Shown piece after piece: positions 22,101-34,178 of a stretch of DNA of 64,000 bases. How positions within the stretch are numbered: position 1 is the stretch's first letter; every line of letters starts with the position of its first letter. The stretch comes from Closterium sp. Naga37s-1 (Eukaryota > Streptophyta > Zygnematophyceae > Desmidiales > Closteriaceae), in contig CANJKZ010000768.1 in NCBI GenBank assembly GCA_947471745.1, forward strand, positions 2,557,501 through 2,621,500. The letters are read 5' to 3'. The position numbers and the translations under genes were made by a program. The notes beneath the pieces were generated by a model. That model saw only the letters and a program-made list of their open reading frames with translations, was not told where the DNA came from and ran no database searches.

Positions 22101-22116
22101 TGGTATCAGAGCAGGC
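22101..22116 (+). promoter_or_regulatory. Primer-binding site (initiator Met-tRNA type)
   Basis: TGGTATCAGAGC follows the LTR without a gap and is the classic plant Copia primer site complementary to the 3' end of initiator methionine tRNA. Confidence 0.9.
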
Positions 22117-23093
22117 AAGTTTTCTCCCTCCCACGCTTCCGCTCCCTCCCTTAGCCGGTCCAGAGGCGCCCGTCCCTTAGGCCCCGTTTCGTCGCGGGTA
22201 GGACGGCCCCCGCGGGCCTCGTTTTCGCGCCCTCCGCGCCCTCCAAAACGAAACCTCCGCGCCCTCCGCGCCCTCTGAAACGCGCCCTCCGCGCCCTCCA
22301 TCTCGTGCCTCCGCCCTTAGCTCGTCGCGGGCCCCGTGCGCCCCACCCTTAGCTCGTCGCGGGCCCCGTGCGCCCCGCCCTTAGCTCGTCGCGGGCCCCG
22401 TGCGCCCTGCCCTTAGCTCGTCGCGGAGCCTCCGCCCGCCTAGCACGCCTCCGCCCCTCTCGCACCCTCCATCCCGGGCCTGAGCCGTGCGCCCTCTCCT
22501 TCGCCCACGCCTGGCGCTTTAGACCGCGCCTAGCCCGCGCCCGAGCCCGTGGCTTAGCCCGCGCCCTACCCCACGCCACGCGCCCTCCGTGCTTAGCCCC
22601 GCCCTCCGCGCCGTCCGCGCCCCCCCCCCCCCCGTGCTTAGCTCCGCCCTTTGCGCCGTCCGCGCCCTCCGTGCTTAGCCCCGCCCTCCGTGCCTCCCAC
22701 AGGTCGAGCTCGCGCTCACGCCGTAGCCCTCACCGTCACCTTAGCTTGGGCCCTACCGACGCCCACCGACACTTGGCACTCGTCCCTTTCCCCACCACCA
22801 CCCTGTTCGCTGAGCCCCAACCATTCTTACTGCAAGTGGTCTCTAGTTCAGCGGCTGGCAGCCGCTTCTCTCGCCGGTCACCTAGGTTAGACCCGTGTGG
22901 TCACTAGCTCCTCGCCTCTAGCGCCCATACCTGGAGTTCCTCGCCGTTTCACGCCTAGCCTAGGTCACTCCGTGCTCCTCGCCACTAGCTCCGCCGGTCT
23001 CTTGCCTCGCCACACCTGGCGCTCCTCCATTTCCCTCCTCGTTCCTAGCTCCGTCTCTTCCGTGCTCCAACCGCCTCTAGCCTAGCCTCCAGT
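22117..23093 (+). other. Long GC-rich Copia leader
   Basis: About 980 bp between the primer site and the gag start, made of degenerate CGCCCTCCG units and three to four copies of a TTAGCTCGTCGCGGGCCCCG phrase (22315-22430), plus a C-run at 22620-22634. It presumably contains the packaging signal and untranslated leader. No supported coding frame. Confidence 0.6.
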
Positions 23094-26000
23094 ATGGAGT
23101 CTCGCCGCCTTCGGTTCGATGCGGAGGGACGCCCGATCGAGTTCAGTACCTGGCAGCGCCAGGCCACGCGCTACCTGACCAGTCAGCGTCAGGACGGCGC
23201 CACCTTGTGGGCCCACGCGTCGGGTGCCCTCAAAGCGCCCCTGTCCCCCGCCCCCCTCCCGAACGACCCAGAGCCGACTCCTGCGGCGCAGGCGGACTAC
23301 GAGCGTCGTGTCTTGGCGAGGGACGTGTGGGACTCTCGCGACGCTGCCGCCGCTCTTGCGCTGACGGAGCTCCTCCCCCCGACTGAGGCCGCCCACTTTG
23401 ACCAGGTGGAGACAGCTTAGGGGGTTTGGGCTGCTGTTGTTGCACGCTATTCCACCCCTTCCTCTGCCTCCCTCAGTCGCCTCCTCATGCCGTTCGTGTT
23501 TCCCGACCTCGGCTCGTTTGCGACTGTGTCCGACCTCGTGACTCACCTCCGCTCACTTGACGCCGGTTTCCGTGCGGCCTGTACCGACGCCCAGCTTCTT
23601 GCTGCTCCCCCCCCCATGTGGCTCACTGTGCACTGGTTAGTCACCCGCCTCCCTGACCGCCTTGCCACTGCTCGCGACGCACTTCTCCAGAAGCACCCCA
23701 CTGAGCTCACTGTCGATCTCCTTGAGACTGCTCTCGGGACGATCGAGAGTAGCCTCCTCACCGTTGCCTCCGCCACTGACGCGGTGGCCCCCCGCCTCTT
23801 TGCGGGGTGTGCCGCCCCTCAGCTTCCCACTTTCACTGCTACCCGCGCTTCTGCTGCTGTGTCGGTTTCTGGGGACACTGCTGCCGTTTCTGCCGCAGAC
23901 TGGCAGAAACGGGGCAAGAGTGGCAAGAAGGGCGGGAAGGGGGGAGGTGGAGGCGGTGGAGGCGGCGGTGGAGGTGGCGGTGGAGGTGGGAGCGGCGGTG
24001 GTGGCGGAGGCGGCGGCGGCGGCGGTGGTGCACCAGGGGGAGGGGGCCTTGGAGGAGGCACAGGACAGACAGGCCCACCCACAGGTGGTGGCCCGACCGG
24101 TGGGGGCGTTGCCCCCCAGCAGCAGCAGCCACAGCAGCACCAGCCACAGCAGGGACAGCAGCAGCAGCTGGGACAGCAGCAGCAGCAGGCACCGCAGCAG
24201 TTCCAGCAGTGGGGGCCCCCGCTGCAGTGGAGTCCGCAGCAGCACTGGGGTCCCCCGCCGCAGTGGGGTCCGGGAGGCCCTGGGAGCACCGGCCGCAGCA
24301 GCAGCTCTTCCAGCTGGGCCCCTCGCCCCCCTCGCCGTGACGCTGGCCCCTGCACCCACTGGTGCCTCACCGGGCCGGGCAGCCCCTGTCTCTGTGGTCG
24401 CGACGACCACTCTGCCGCGCGGTGCTTCCGCCGCCTCGACGACCTCTACCGGGCTCGTTGGGGCCCTCTGGCGGTCACGCCTCGCTGGTCTCGTCTGTTA
24501 GCACGTAAGATTGATGTTTTTGATCTGTCCATGGACGATGCGCGTCAGCATGCTTTGTATGTTGATGCTGACTATAGTGCTGATGGATCTGTGTGCTCGC
24601 GTGTTCGTAGGTTAGCCTGCTTGCCTCCTGCTAGTGTAGCCTTGTGCCTGTCTAGCTTAGGTGCTTGTGTTGCTGCTCTAGGTGCTTGTGTAGCGACTGG
24701 GTCTGGTGACCCTCCGGCTGAGGCCTCTCTGTCGTTCACGCTGGACTCGGGCGCGTCTCAGTGCTTCTTCCGCGACCACACGACCCTTACGCCACTCCTC
24801 ACACCTGTGTCGGTGGCTCTGGCTGATCCTACCTCTGGACCAGCCGTTGCGCGTAGCTCCACCACCCTCCCATGCCCTATGGTCCCCTCTGGTGTCCTGC
24901 GCGGCCTCCACATCCCCTCGTTCACTCGGAACTTGGTGGGTGTTGGATACCTCCAGGACAGGGGGATCACGGTTACCTTCGTGGGGGGTGGGCGGACTGC
25001 AGTCTGTACAGACGCTACCACAGGTGCTGTTCTGGCCACGTTCACCAGGGAGCCCCGCTCCGGTCTCTACGTCCTCCACACCGAGCGCTCCCCGGTCGCG
25101 TCCTCCCCTCAGGTCGTTGCGTCCCCTCCGGCCCAGGTCCCCAGTCCAGTTGCTGTATCTAGCCAGGTAGTAGTGTCCGGTCCGGTCGCTGTGTCCAGTC
25201 TAGTCGCTTCGTCTTGCTCCTGTCGCTCTCTCACCCACCGCACCGTCCTGTGGCACCACCGCCTTGGCCACCCGTCGCTCCCTCGCCTACGTGGCATACT
25301 CAGTCACGGACTTGTCTCAGGTCTCCCACGCACCTTCCCGTCGCTCCCTCTCTCGCCTGCCCCTCCTTGCTCTCCGTGCGTCGCCGGTCGCTTACGCGCC
25401 ACTCCCCACTCCTCCTCCCTTCGTCCGGCCACCGTTCCCTTCGAGACTCTCCACTTGGACGTCTGGGGCCCTGCCCCGACGCAGGGGTCTGGGAGGGAGC
25501 GTTACTTTCTGGTGGTCGTCGACGACTTCTCCAGGTACACCACAGTGTTCCCTCTTGCGAAGAAGTCCGAGGTGACTGCTACGCTGATCAGGTGGCTTCT
25601 AGCCACTGAGGGCACTCGTGGTCGTCGAGTCAGTTGTCTCCACTCCGACCGTGGGGGCGAGTTTCGCTCCGGCATTCTCGGCGGATTCTTCGGCGAACAG
25701 GGCATCACCCAGTCCTGGACGCTGCCAGAGTCCCCACAGCAGAATGGGGTTGCTGAGCGCCGCATAGGCTTGGTCATGGACATCGCCCGCACGTCCATGA
25801 TCCATGCCCGTGCGCCCCATTTTCTGTGGCCCCACGCGGTTCGCTACGCCGCACACCAGCTGAACCTCCAGCCGCGTGTCTCGCGGCCCGAGGTTTCACC
25901 GACCAGTCTCTGGACTGGTTCCCCTGGTGTCGGGTCGGCCTTTCGAGTCTGGGGCTGCCTTGCCCTTGTTCGTGACACCTCCGCGGACAAGCTCTCGGCA

Positions 26001-29000
26001 CGCGCCATCCCCTGTGTCTTCCTTGGTTTCCCAGTGGACTCTGCCGACTGGTCCTTTTACCACCCTCCCCTCCACCAGTTCCTCGACTCCCGTGACGTCC
26101 TGTTTGACGAGTCCGTGTCCTACTACACCCGGTACCCCTGTCGAGGTCTCCCGGTACCCCCTCCCCCTCTTTTCCTCGCACCCTCTCCTCCTCCTGCTCC
26201 CGCTCCTCCGGTACCCCCGCCCCCCCCTGGTCCTGCCCCGTCTGGTGTGTCCCACGTTACCCCTCTACCCTCGGTCGCGCGTCAGGTAGCGTCTCCCTCC
26301 CCGCAGTCCTCCTCACAGTCCCCTCAGCAGTCTTCGGCACTTCTGCGACAGGTTACTGTGGACTCGGTTGGTGTTGGAGCAGGAGGTGCAGCCCCTGGCG
26401 GTGCTCGGTCTAGGGGTACTCGGTCGCGGGGTGCTGGAGCTGGAGGGGCTGGCGCAGGTGGCGCTAGCTCTGGGGGTGCTGGAGCTGGAGGTGCTGGCGC
26501 AGGTGGCGCTAGCTCTAGGGGTGCTGGAGCTGGAGGTGCTGGCACTGGTGGTGCTAGTTCTGGGGGTGCAGGAGCTGGAGGTGCTAGCACTGGCGGTGCT
26601 AGTTCTGGGGGTGCTGGAGTTGGAGGTCCGGGCACTGGAGGTGCTGGTTCTGGGGGTGCTGAGTCTGAGGAGTCTGACCCTGGTTCTGCGGAGTCCACTC
26701 CGCCTCCCCACCGCCACGACACACGACTCCAGGCTGCCCGCCGGCGTGAGCGTGAGGAGCAGGAGCGGTTGGAGAGGGAGCGGCAGGAGCTGCGGGTGCT
26801 GGACCTTCTGGAGCAGCAGCGGCGGCAGCAGCAGCAGCAGCAGCAGCAGCAGCCGCAGCAGCAGTAGCCGCAGCCGCAGCCCCCGCCGCAGCAGCAGCAG
26901 CCGCAGCCGCCACCGCAGCTTCCTCTGGAGCGGCGGTTGTTCCCACCTGTGAGTGGCCTGCGGGCCCTTGGTTTTTCCTCCTCTCCTCCTGTCCGCTCCC
27001 AGTCTCCTCCTGTGTTTGTTCCTCCGTTGCCTCCTCCTGACGACCGTCCGACGGTCTGGTTTTCTCCTCCTCCCCAGTCTCCTCCTCCTTCGGTCCGTCG
27101 CGACTTGGTCACTCGTTGTCCTCCGCGTGCTCGTCACTCGTCCCCTGTTACTGACCTCCACACTGCCCTCCTTTGTACGTCTCGTCATCGTTCTCCTTCT
27201 CCTGTGTCCGTTCTCCCGTCTCCTCCTCCGTCCTCTCTCCCAGCCCTCCCCACTCCTATCACTGACTACTACCGCACTGTTCGTCCTGTTGCCGCACGTG
27301 TCCTCGCCACTCTTGTCACCGACTCTCGTTTCCCTCCGTCGTCAGTCTCTGCTCTTACTGCCGCTGTCGCTGAGTTTGCTGCCGCCAGCCGCCTTGACTA
27401 CGCCACCCGAGTGGTGCCAGCTCCTCCCTACCGTCCTCTGTCCGTCGGGGGTGAGTTTGCCCTTGGCTGTGACGTCCTAGAGGACAGAGAGTCTGAGCTG
27501 GAGTACTGGGCAGCCGCTTCTCCCTCTGTGTGTGCCATGCTGCTCTCCCCTGAGGGAGATCCCGACGCCCTTGACATACCGACTCCTCGCACTTACCGCG
27601 AGGCAGTGTCAGGGGCGTGGGCCTCTCAGTGGAAAGCGGCTATGGACTCAGAGTTGGCGTCTTGGAGATCCACAGGCACCTACGTCGACGCAGTTCCCCC
27701 TCCCAGGGCGAACGTAGTCGATGGCATGTGGCTCTTCAAGGTGAAGCGGCCGCCTGGAGCACCGCCAGTGTTCAAGGCGCGCTACGTGGCTAAGGGCTTC
27801 AGTCAGCGTGAGGGAGTTGACTTCTTCCAGACCTTCGCCCCGACCCCGAAGATGACTACTCTTCGGGTGCTACTCCACATAGCAGCGCAGCGAGACTACG
27901 AGCTGCACTCCCTCGACTTCTCCACTGCGTTCCTCCAGGGCCGACTGCACGAGGAGATCTGGCTGCGCCGTCCTCCTGGCTTCACTGACACCTTCCCACC
28001 TGGGACCCAGTGGAGCCTGAGACGACCAGTCTACGGTCTCCGCCAGTCGCCCCGTGAGTGGCACGACACTCTTCGCTCCACGCTTCGTGACCTTGGGTTC
28101 AACCCGTCCTCCGCCGACCCGTCGCTGTTTGTTCGAGCGGGTTCTACTCCTTTCTTTATCCTTGTCTACGTCGACGACTTGGTGTTTGCTACAGCAGATA
28201 GGGCAGCCCTGGCTCAGGTGAAGTCCGAACTGCAGAAGAGACACAAGTGCACTGACCTGGGTGAGCTGCAGCGTTACCTTGGCTTGCAGATCACCCGGGA
28301 CAGAGCCGCTCGCACCATCACACTGACGCAGTCACACATGGTGCAGCAGGTCCTTCGGCGGTTCGACTTCCAGTTCTCCACCACACAACCCACTCCTCTT
28401 GCTGTTGACCACAGACTCACAGGCCCCTTTCCTGACGAGCCCTTCGAGTCCAGTGGACCCTACGCAGAGCTGGTGGGCTGCCTCATGTACCTGATGACTT
28501 GTACTCGACCGGACCTCGCCTTTCCACTCAGCATCCTTTCTCGCTTTGTTGCGACTGGGAGACACCGCCCTGTCCACTGGACAGCTGCTGTGAGGGTGGC
28601 GAAGTACCTGGCGACTACATCAGGCATGGGGCTTGTGCTTGGAGGGACTCGGCCAGTGGCGTTGACTGGTCACTGCGACTCTTCCTACGCTGACGACGTG
28701 GAGACTCAGCGTTCGACTCAGGGTTACTGCTTCAGTCTGGGAGCTGGTGCTGTGTCGTGGAGGTCGACACGGTCGTCGTCTGTGGCTACTTCCAGTGCAG
28801 AGGCATAGTTCTACGCTGGTGCCATGGCGGCACAGGAGCTTCGCTGGTTGACCTTCTTGCTCGCCGACCTTGGTGAGAGGCCTCGCTCTGCACCGACCTT
28901 GTACGCTGACAACAAGGCCATGATCCTCCTGTGTCGAGAGCCTCGACTGGAGAGCAGAGTGAAGCATATTGACGTGAGGTACTTCCTCCTGCGAGAGCTG

Positions 29001-29144
29001 CAGCGACGCGGCCAGGCACGCCTGGACTTTGTGGCCTCAGAGGCCAACACTGCAGACGTCTTCACCAAGGCCTTGGCGCTTGGTGATCACCACAGGTTCT
29101 GTGTGCAGTTGGGGCTTGTTGAGGTAGGCCCTCGGTTGCTGTAG
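23094..29144 (+). pseudogene. Copia Gag-Pol polyprotein with three in-frame TAG codons
   Basis: One continuous frame from ATG 23094 to the final TAG at 29144 (about 2,016 codons), interrupted only by TAG at 23418, 26865 and 28806. Gag begins RRLRFDAEGRPIEF and ends in Gly- and Gln-rich tracts and a zinc-knuckle-like CLCGRDDHSAARC. Protease: LDSGASQCF near residue 551. Integrase: HHRLGH, CSPC, LDVWG, HSDRGGEF and QQNGVAERR, giving the D-D-E triad between about residues 789 and 884. A Gly-Ala-Ser repeat linker follows. RT: YVAKGFSQ, LDFSTAFLQG, YVDDLVF near residue 1692. RNase H: GHCDSSYADD, SSAEA, LYADNKA. The first TAG replaces a Lys codon (the related gag at 57.7 kb has AAG); the third falls at the conserved catalytic Glu of RNase H. 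It is unlikely to be autonomous. Confidence 0.88.
26361..26680 (+). repeat. Gly-Ala-Gly/Ser coding repeat in the Copia linker
   Basis: GGTGCTGGAGCTGGAGGTGCTGG-type units repeat between integrase and RT and encode [15 protein letters not shown] peptide. It is followed by Glu/Arg-rich sequence and a CAG-rich polyglutamine tract in which the second TAG arises, probably from CAG by C-to-T change. Confidence 0.8.
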
Positions 29145-29338
29145 TCTTGTTTGTTTGCTCTGCTTGTTGTGCTTTCTATTTATATCCTAGTGAACTCTTG
29201 AACTGGCCTTGTGGCCGCTTGCTTGCGCTCGGAATTTGTGTGGTGTCCTTGAGATCCACCCTGAGCTTGCCTTGTTTCTTGCTTCGACTGGTCTTGTGAC
29301 CGTTTGTTCACCTTGCTTGCTTTGATGCCCCTCACTTA

Positions 29339-29502
29339 GCCTATGGGGGTGTGTCAAATGTTTATATGTTATAGATGTTAGTTATCTAGGCTACAGTGAG
29401 TTGCCCTCTAAAGGGTACAACATTCTCTAGGTCGACTTGTATCCCACTCTTCCTACTGACTCACACAATTCTCTCGACACTTGTTCCTAGCTTAACTTAA
29501 GA
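29339..29502 (+). repeat. Polypurine tract and 3' LTR
   Basis: A G-rich stretch (TATGGGGGTG, 29342-29351) precedes the 3' LTR at 29352-29502 and is a reasonable, though short, plus-strand primer tract. The LTR is identical to the 5' copy. Confidence 0.85.
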
Positions 29503-29507
29503 CAACG

Positions 29508-31500
29508 AAACCCCTTTCAGCTTTGCTTTCTCCGCTCGCCTCTGCCCGTGTCCCAACCTCGCTGTGTCCCTTCCTCCCTCCCATCCTCTGTCCTTGAGGT
29601 TGACACATCTCAGTTTCTCCTGTTTTTTCACTTTCCGGGCAGCATCAATGATTGATAGCCTCTGTAAATTCCTATAATGGTTGCAGTCATTATGCTGCTA
29701 AGACATTGAAAATAAAGGGACATATCTTGACAGCAATGAAGACTACGGTTGGAGATCTAAACTGGTACAGTATTCGTTTAGTGATCACTGTTTCCCGTTT
29801 GTATATACTGCCTAACCTTACATGCAATCTGATGCTCGTACAAAAAGTGCAGATACGGTACCTATGAAAAACTAGGGTGCAGAATGCAGCCCGTGCAACC
29901 CCATGACGACTGCTCAGGAGACTCCCTGAAGAGTCTTGTCTGAATTGCAGTACTCAGAATTTACCATGTAAAACATTCTATGACAAAAACCTGTGCAAGA
30001 TTGTTATTGGTTTCTGGTAAGGGACTGAACACGTCTCCATCACATCTTCTAGACGCTCCTTCGAGCAGTCAAGCCATCCCCTTAGTTTCATGATGTCAGA
30101 AGTCTCGATCAAGATCATGTCATCCAGCTTTGTGGATTTGAAAAGCCTAAAGAAATGCCTGCGCTCCACCTGCATGCCTGTAAGCGATTGGAGGCTCGGA
30201 TGGGAGGGAGCACATAAGATCAGAAGTAATGGCATGGTTCAGAAGATAAAAAGCCATGGACTTGGTCTTGTACCTGCCATGGAGCATCAGTAAGCATTCA
30301 CGGATGGTTAGAATGAAAAGAATGGATGAGTGTATAAGTACAAAGGATCATGAATAGAAAAGTGGCTGAGAGGAAACCTGTCGTGTTGAGATTATTCGAG
30401 GTGTGGTATGGTCATACTGAGCGTGAAACGGTGCTGGATGGACTAAGCAAGTGCCACTAGGCTATGGATGGGCTTGAGGGCAAGGCAGAACGTATGTCAG
30501 GCGAGAGAGAAAACCTGATGGGGTAAAATGAGAGTGTGCGAAGTTGTCACGTGAGCACTGAACTGAGCACGCTTGGCTGATCCACGTCAGCTGCTGATGG
30601 GCCCTGTCAGCTTCTCTGGTCTAGGCAACATGTCTGAAAGCAGGAAAGGGACATGGCGAAGGCCACGATTTGGGGTAGATCCACCTCCAAGAAATGTGGT
30701 ATCGGAATATGCATGACATCCCAGGGATATGCAGGAATATGTATCCAAGTATGTAAACGCGTTCAAGGAATGATATGAGGAGACACACGCTAGGGTAAGT
30801 AAGCAATGTGACCAGAGATGCATCCAGAGGTTTATGCAAAAGGGATGCAAAGGCGTGCAAGCTCATCTACGTTCAAAGATTGAAAACCACAATACCAATA
30901 CTAATATGTGAGCAAAGCGGAAGTGCAACCAAGCTACCAGGACAGGGCAGGGCCGAAGATGACAGGGCAAAGTTTCCTTTGCCTACCACGAAGGTCCGGG
31001 TCCGCATTCCCTCCCCCACAGCATGCATGGAGATAAATGCAGGAGAGTGCAAACATGCCTGCCCGGGGACGTATGGATGGAGATATGGGCGAGGATGTGG
31101 GGTATGAGCATGAGTGAGTGACAGGCCCATACGCACAGAAAGGGCACCTGAGAGAGGAGAGGGCGCAGCAGACGAACAAGAGAATGAATAAACAAGAGAT
31201 ATGTACCTCTTGATAAACATGGAGTAAACAGATAAACATACAAAGTAGGAGAATTAGCTTCAGAGAACCAGGGCGAAGCTACATGGGGAAGGCGGGGTGG
31301 TGCTATGCAGGGAATGAAGAGATAATGTAATAGAGGTAAGCATGATGAAGACACGATGAGAGTAGCACGATGGAGAAGAGTCTCGGCATGAGAGATATGG
31401 CAGGAGTGACATAACCGGGGTGACATAACTGGAGTGACATAACAGGAGAGACACGCCACGCAGGAGTGACATGGCAGGAGTGACACGGTAGGGGCGACAC
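29508..31500. other. Tail of segmental copy 1 and gene-free spacer
   Basis: 29508-30100 continues the segmental duplication (homologous to about 40100-40590: TTTCTCCGCTCGCCTCTGCC, then ACATGCAATCTGATGC). 30400-30740 resembles 42950-43330 (CACTAGGCTATGG, then GGGCTTGAGGG). 31390-31530 carries degenerate GGAGTGACATGGCA-like repeats of about 15-21 bp. I see no gene. Confidence 0.5.
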
Positions 31501-32324
31501 GGCAGGAGCGAGGTGGCGTGAATGACATGTTCGTGACATGATAGGATGAAATTTAGGAAATGATGCATTACTGAATGGAGGTTTTGCAGATGGAAAGGAG
31601 AAAGGCAGGGGAGGGATTGAGGGTTCCAAAGGAAAGAAGGGGCAATGACGTATGAGTTTGTAGCACATAAGGGAAGAGGCCATAAGAAATGTTGTCATAC
31701 GACACAGGGAGGTACATCAACAGTGGCAGTCTGGATGGAAAGGAAAAGGGTTATCAAGCTGAATTGGTGACGAGAAAACCACGCCATTTGATGCTCATTC
31801 ATTCGTTCACCATCACTTAAGATTTGTGGTCATGTCGTTTGCCATCCCACCATACACCATCCCATTATGCATCATCCATAGTGCCTCATGTCATCATGCA
31901 CCAACTCGTAATGTGTCAGGTGTTATGATATCTCAAGTCTCGTGACTCATGACTTCACGTGTCACAATGACACTTACCAAGAGGTCATATGACATCGAAA
32001 ATCCTGCTTCTCTCAACCCGTTCCCCCTCTCACCCTTTCTGCTCAACCCTAACACTCGCCGTTCACCCACCTATTCTCCGGCGAATGCAAGAATTGCAAG
32101 GGCAGCCAGGAGTTACCCCGCACCAGCTTCTTCAACTCCTGGTGTCCTCGCAACCCTCACACTCACGTTTATGCACGCCGTGCATCCGCTGCTTACTGTC
32201 TCCGGCGCATACGGGCACTGCACACCCGCCTTTTTCCTCTCACGTCACGCCATTTGCCGTAGGCCTTGATCGCATGCTCCCTGCTCACTGGGCGTGCATG
32301 CAGATGATGCGACAGAGCATGATG

Positions 32325-32440
32325 CATCATCCCATCATGCATCATCCCATCAAGCACCATCCATCAAGCATCATCCCATCATGCATCATCCCATCATGCA
32401 TCATCCCATCATGCATCATCCCATCATGCACCATCCCCGT
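32325..32440. repeat. Short 15-bp CATCATCCCATCATG array
   Basis: About seven copies of the same unit as 14140-14537, at the homologous site of the second segmental copy. Confidence 0.9.
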
Positions 32441-33808
32441 GGCATTCATGCTATAAAGTCGAGCTGCATTCTCCTGAGACCCATTCGCAACATCCCTCTC
32501 ACGCACAACACGCCATGCGAAGAATCATGCCTCGAAAACCATACTCCTCTCAACCATATCCTCTCAACCCTCACCTTCGCCGACTCTACCAGTTGACGCA
32601 CGCCACGAATCCGCTGTTCGCGTCTCCAGTGCGTGTTGTCGCCGTAAACCCGCATGCTTCCTATCGCGACAGTCCGTTCGTGCGCTCACTCCGCGTGCAT
32701 ACAGCGGCGCATGATGCTTCACCAGCATGAGCAACGTGCTCGCTCACTGAGCATGTTGCCGCAGAGCAGGGTATGAATCGAGTCATCCCTCGGACGGATG
32801 TGATCTTAGAACAGTGCTAAAGAAGCGATGTCGATGACGACCAGCTTTCAGAGCATGCAGGTGGACTCATATTCTCATATGCTCAATGGTGCGACAGTGC
32901 GACCGAAAATTCATATGCTCCACAGACACGCTCTCACAACGCTGTCGATGCAACGACGTCGAGCCCTAAAGGCCGCCACTCACGCAGACGCGAAAGGACG
33001 GTGCGGCGACACGAATTGCAAAGTGCGGAGCCTCGAAATACTCGGTGCGACGGTGGACCTGATGAGACGCGCGGCGGGAATGCAGAGACTGCGCCGAGCT
33101 GCGATGACGGCGAAACACGGAGGGTTTCAGTTCCGCGACGGCGAATTGCGATGATGTTGGATGCACCAAGAACACCCGCGACGCGAGGAATACTATAAGA
33201 GAGCATTGTAAAGCCGCAGTGCACATGTCGCCGTGCCGCACCCACAAAGCCATTTCGTAAGAGTCTAGATGCTGTTGGAGAGGGCATTTTGCTTCCATAG
33301 TCTGCGTTGCTCCCTAATCTCACGAGCGCTTCCGTTACGCAGTGGGAGTCCGTGCTGCTAAAGCGTTCGCCTTGAAGCCGTCGTAGTTGGGTCTGTCATG
33401 AAGCCATGAAGCTAGGAACTCAAGTATTTGATACTTCAAGCTCGCTTTGACAAAGGCGTCCGCTTCGGTGCGGTGCGGTATGCTGCAAAACGCGTCGTCT
33501 CCCCCTTATGGCAGGGTTGAGAAATCGTGAACGATCCGCTGACAATGTAGAATTCTTTCGCCAGTCGTCAGCCGCTTTAGTTAGTTCGCCACTTGGATGG
33601 CGGTTACATACGTTGTACTGCTAACGACGCTTGCGAACAAACGTGTTGCACATCCAGAGGCAGCGTGAAGCGGGCGAATTCCCAAACTGTCTGCTCCCAT
33701 ACCGAATCTTGAAAAACGTTTTTAGCCGAGCATCTATTAGCAAAAATGAACCGTACACAACCTTTCTGATTGAGCTCCATTCGCCCAGCCATGTCACCTC
33801 AGCCCAGT

Positions 33809-33827
33809 CCAGCACGAGATCCAGTCA
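33809..33827 (+). promoter_or_regulatory. Shared upstream motif, gene C copy
   Basis: CCAGCACGAGATCCAGTCA, one base different from the gene B copy, about 350 bp before the ATG and followed by CTGGGCCCACA. Confidence 0.45.
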
Positions 33828-34178
33828 GCTGGGCCCACATTTTACTCCAGATCCGTCAGATCTGTCATACCTCGGGACCTGGTAAGCTCATGGCTCCATG
33901 CAGGAACGAGGAGCCTGGGAGCTCGAAACGCGCGGCTCGGTTTGGTAGCTCCCGGGAATTCGTGAAGCCTAGCGTTTGAAGAACCCTTGAGGCTACCCCG
34001 TTTGGAGCCTAGAGGTCTCCCATCGTCGTCGAAGCAAACCAGCCGGGTTAGTGAAATCCGTCCTTGTGTAGATGAAGGTGACATTCTTCATTTCTTGCTG
34101 CTCGGTTTCCATTTCAGTGCCTTCCACTAGTCTCGTTCATTCCCGCAGCATCGTCATTCTTGAGTTAAGAAAGTTGAC

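Larger units (their letters stand above)
21945..29507 (+). mobile_element. Ty1/copia LTR retrotransposon, full length
   Basis: The element spans 21950-29502 (7,553 bp) and is flanked by the 5-bp target duplication CAACG (21945-21949 and 29503-29507). The two 151-bp LTRs look identical, implying recent insertion. The order protease, integrase, reverse transcriptase, RNase H defines Ty1/copia. The interior is strikingly GC-rich compared with its LTRs and the host sequence. The locus without the element survives in the second segmental copy near 40085-40115, so insertion followed, or was absent from, that duplicate. Three in-frame TAG codons interrupt the polyprotein. Confidence 0.93.

Noticed and set aside
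23637..24501. Several long frames antisense or out of phase inside the Copia gag (poly-Pro, poly-Cys, poly-Arg)
   Set aside because: Shadows of GC-rich Gly/Gln coding repeats; the true frame is defined by protease, integrase and RT motifs.
23418..28808. Reassignment of TAG to a sense codon in this organism
   Set aside because: All five F-box/LRR genes end in TAG at the family C-terminus, and the Copia frame itself ends in TAG, so TAG works as a stop here.
32934..33323. Antisense frame beginning MPSPTASRLLRNGFVGAARRH, with a similar start at 15374
   Set aside because: The first 20 or so residues are alike because the DNA is duplicated. Beyond that the frames diverge through indels, so no protein is being conserved.
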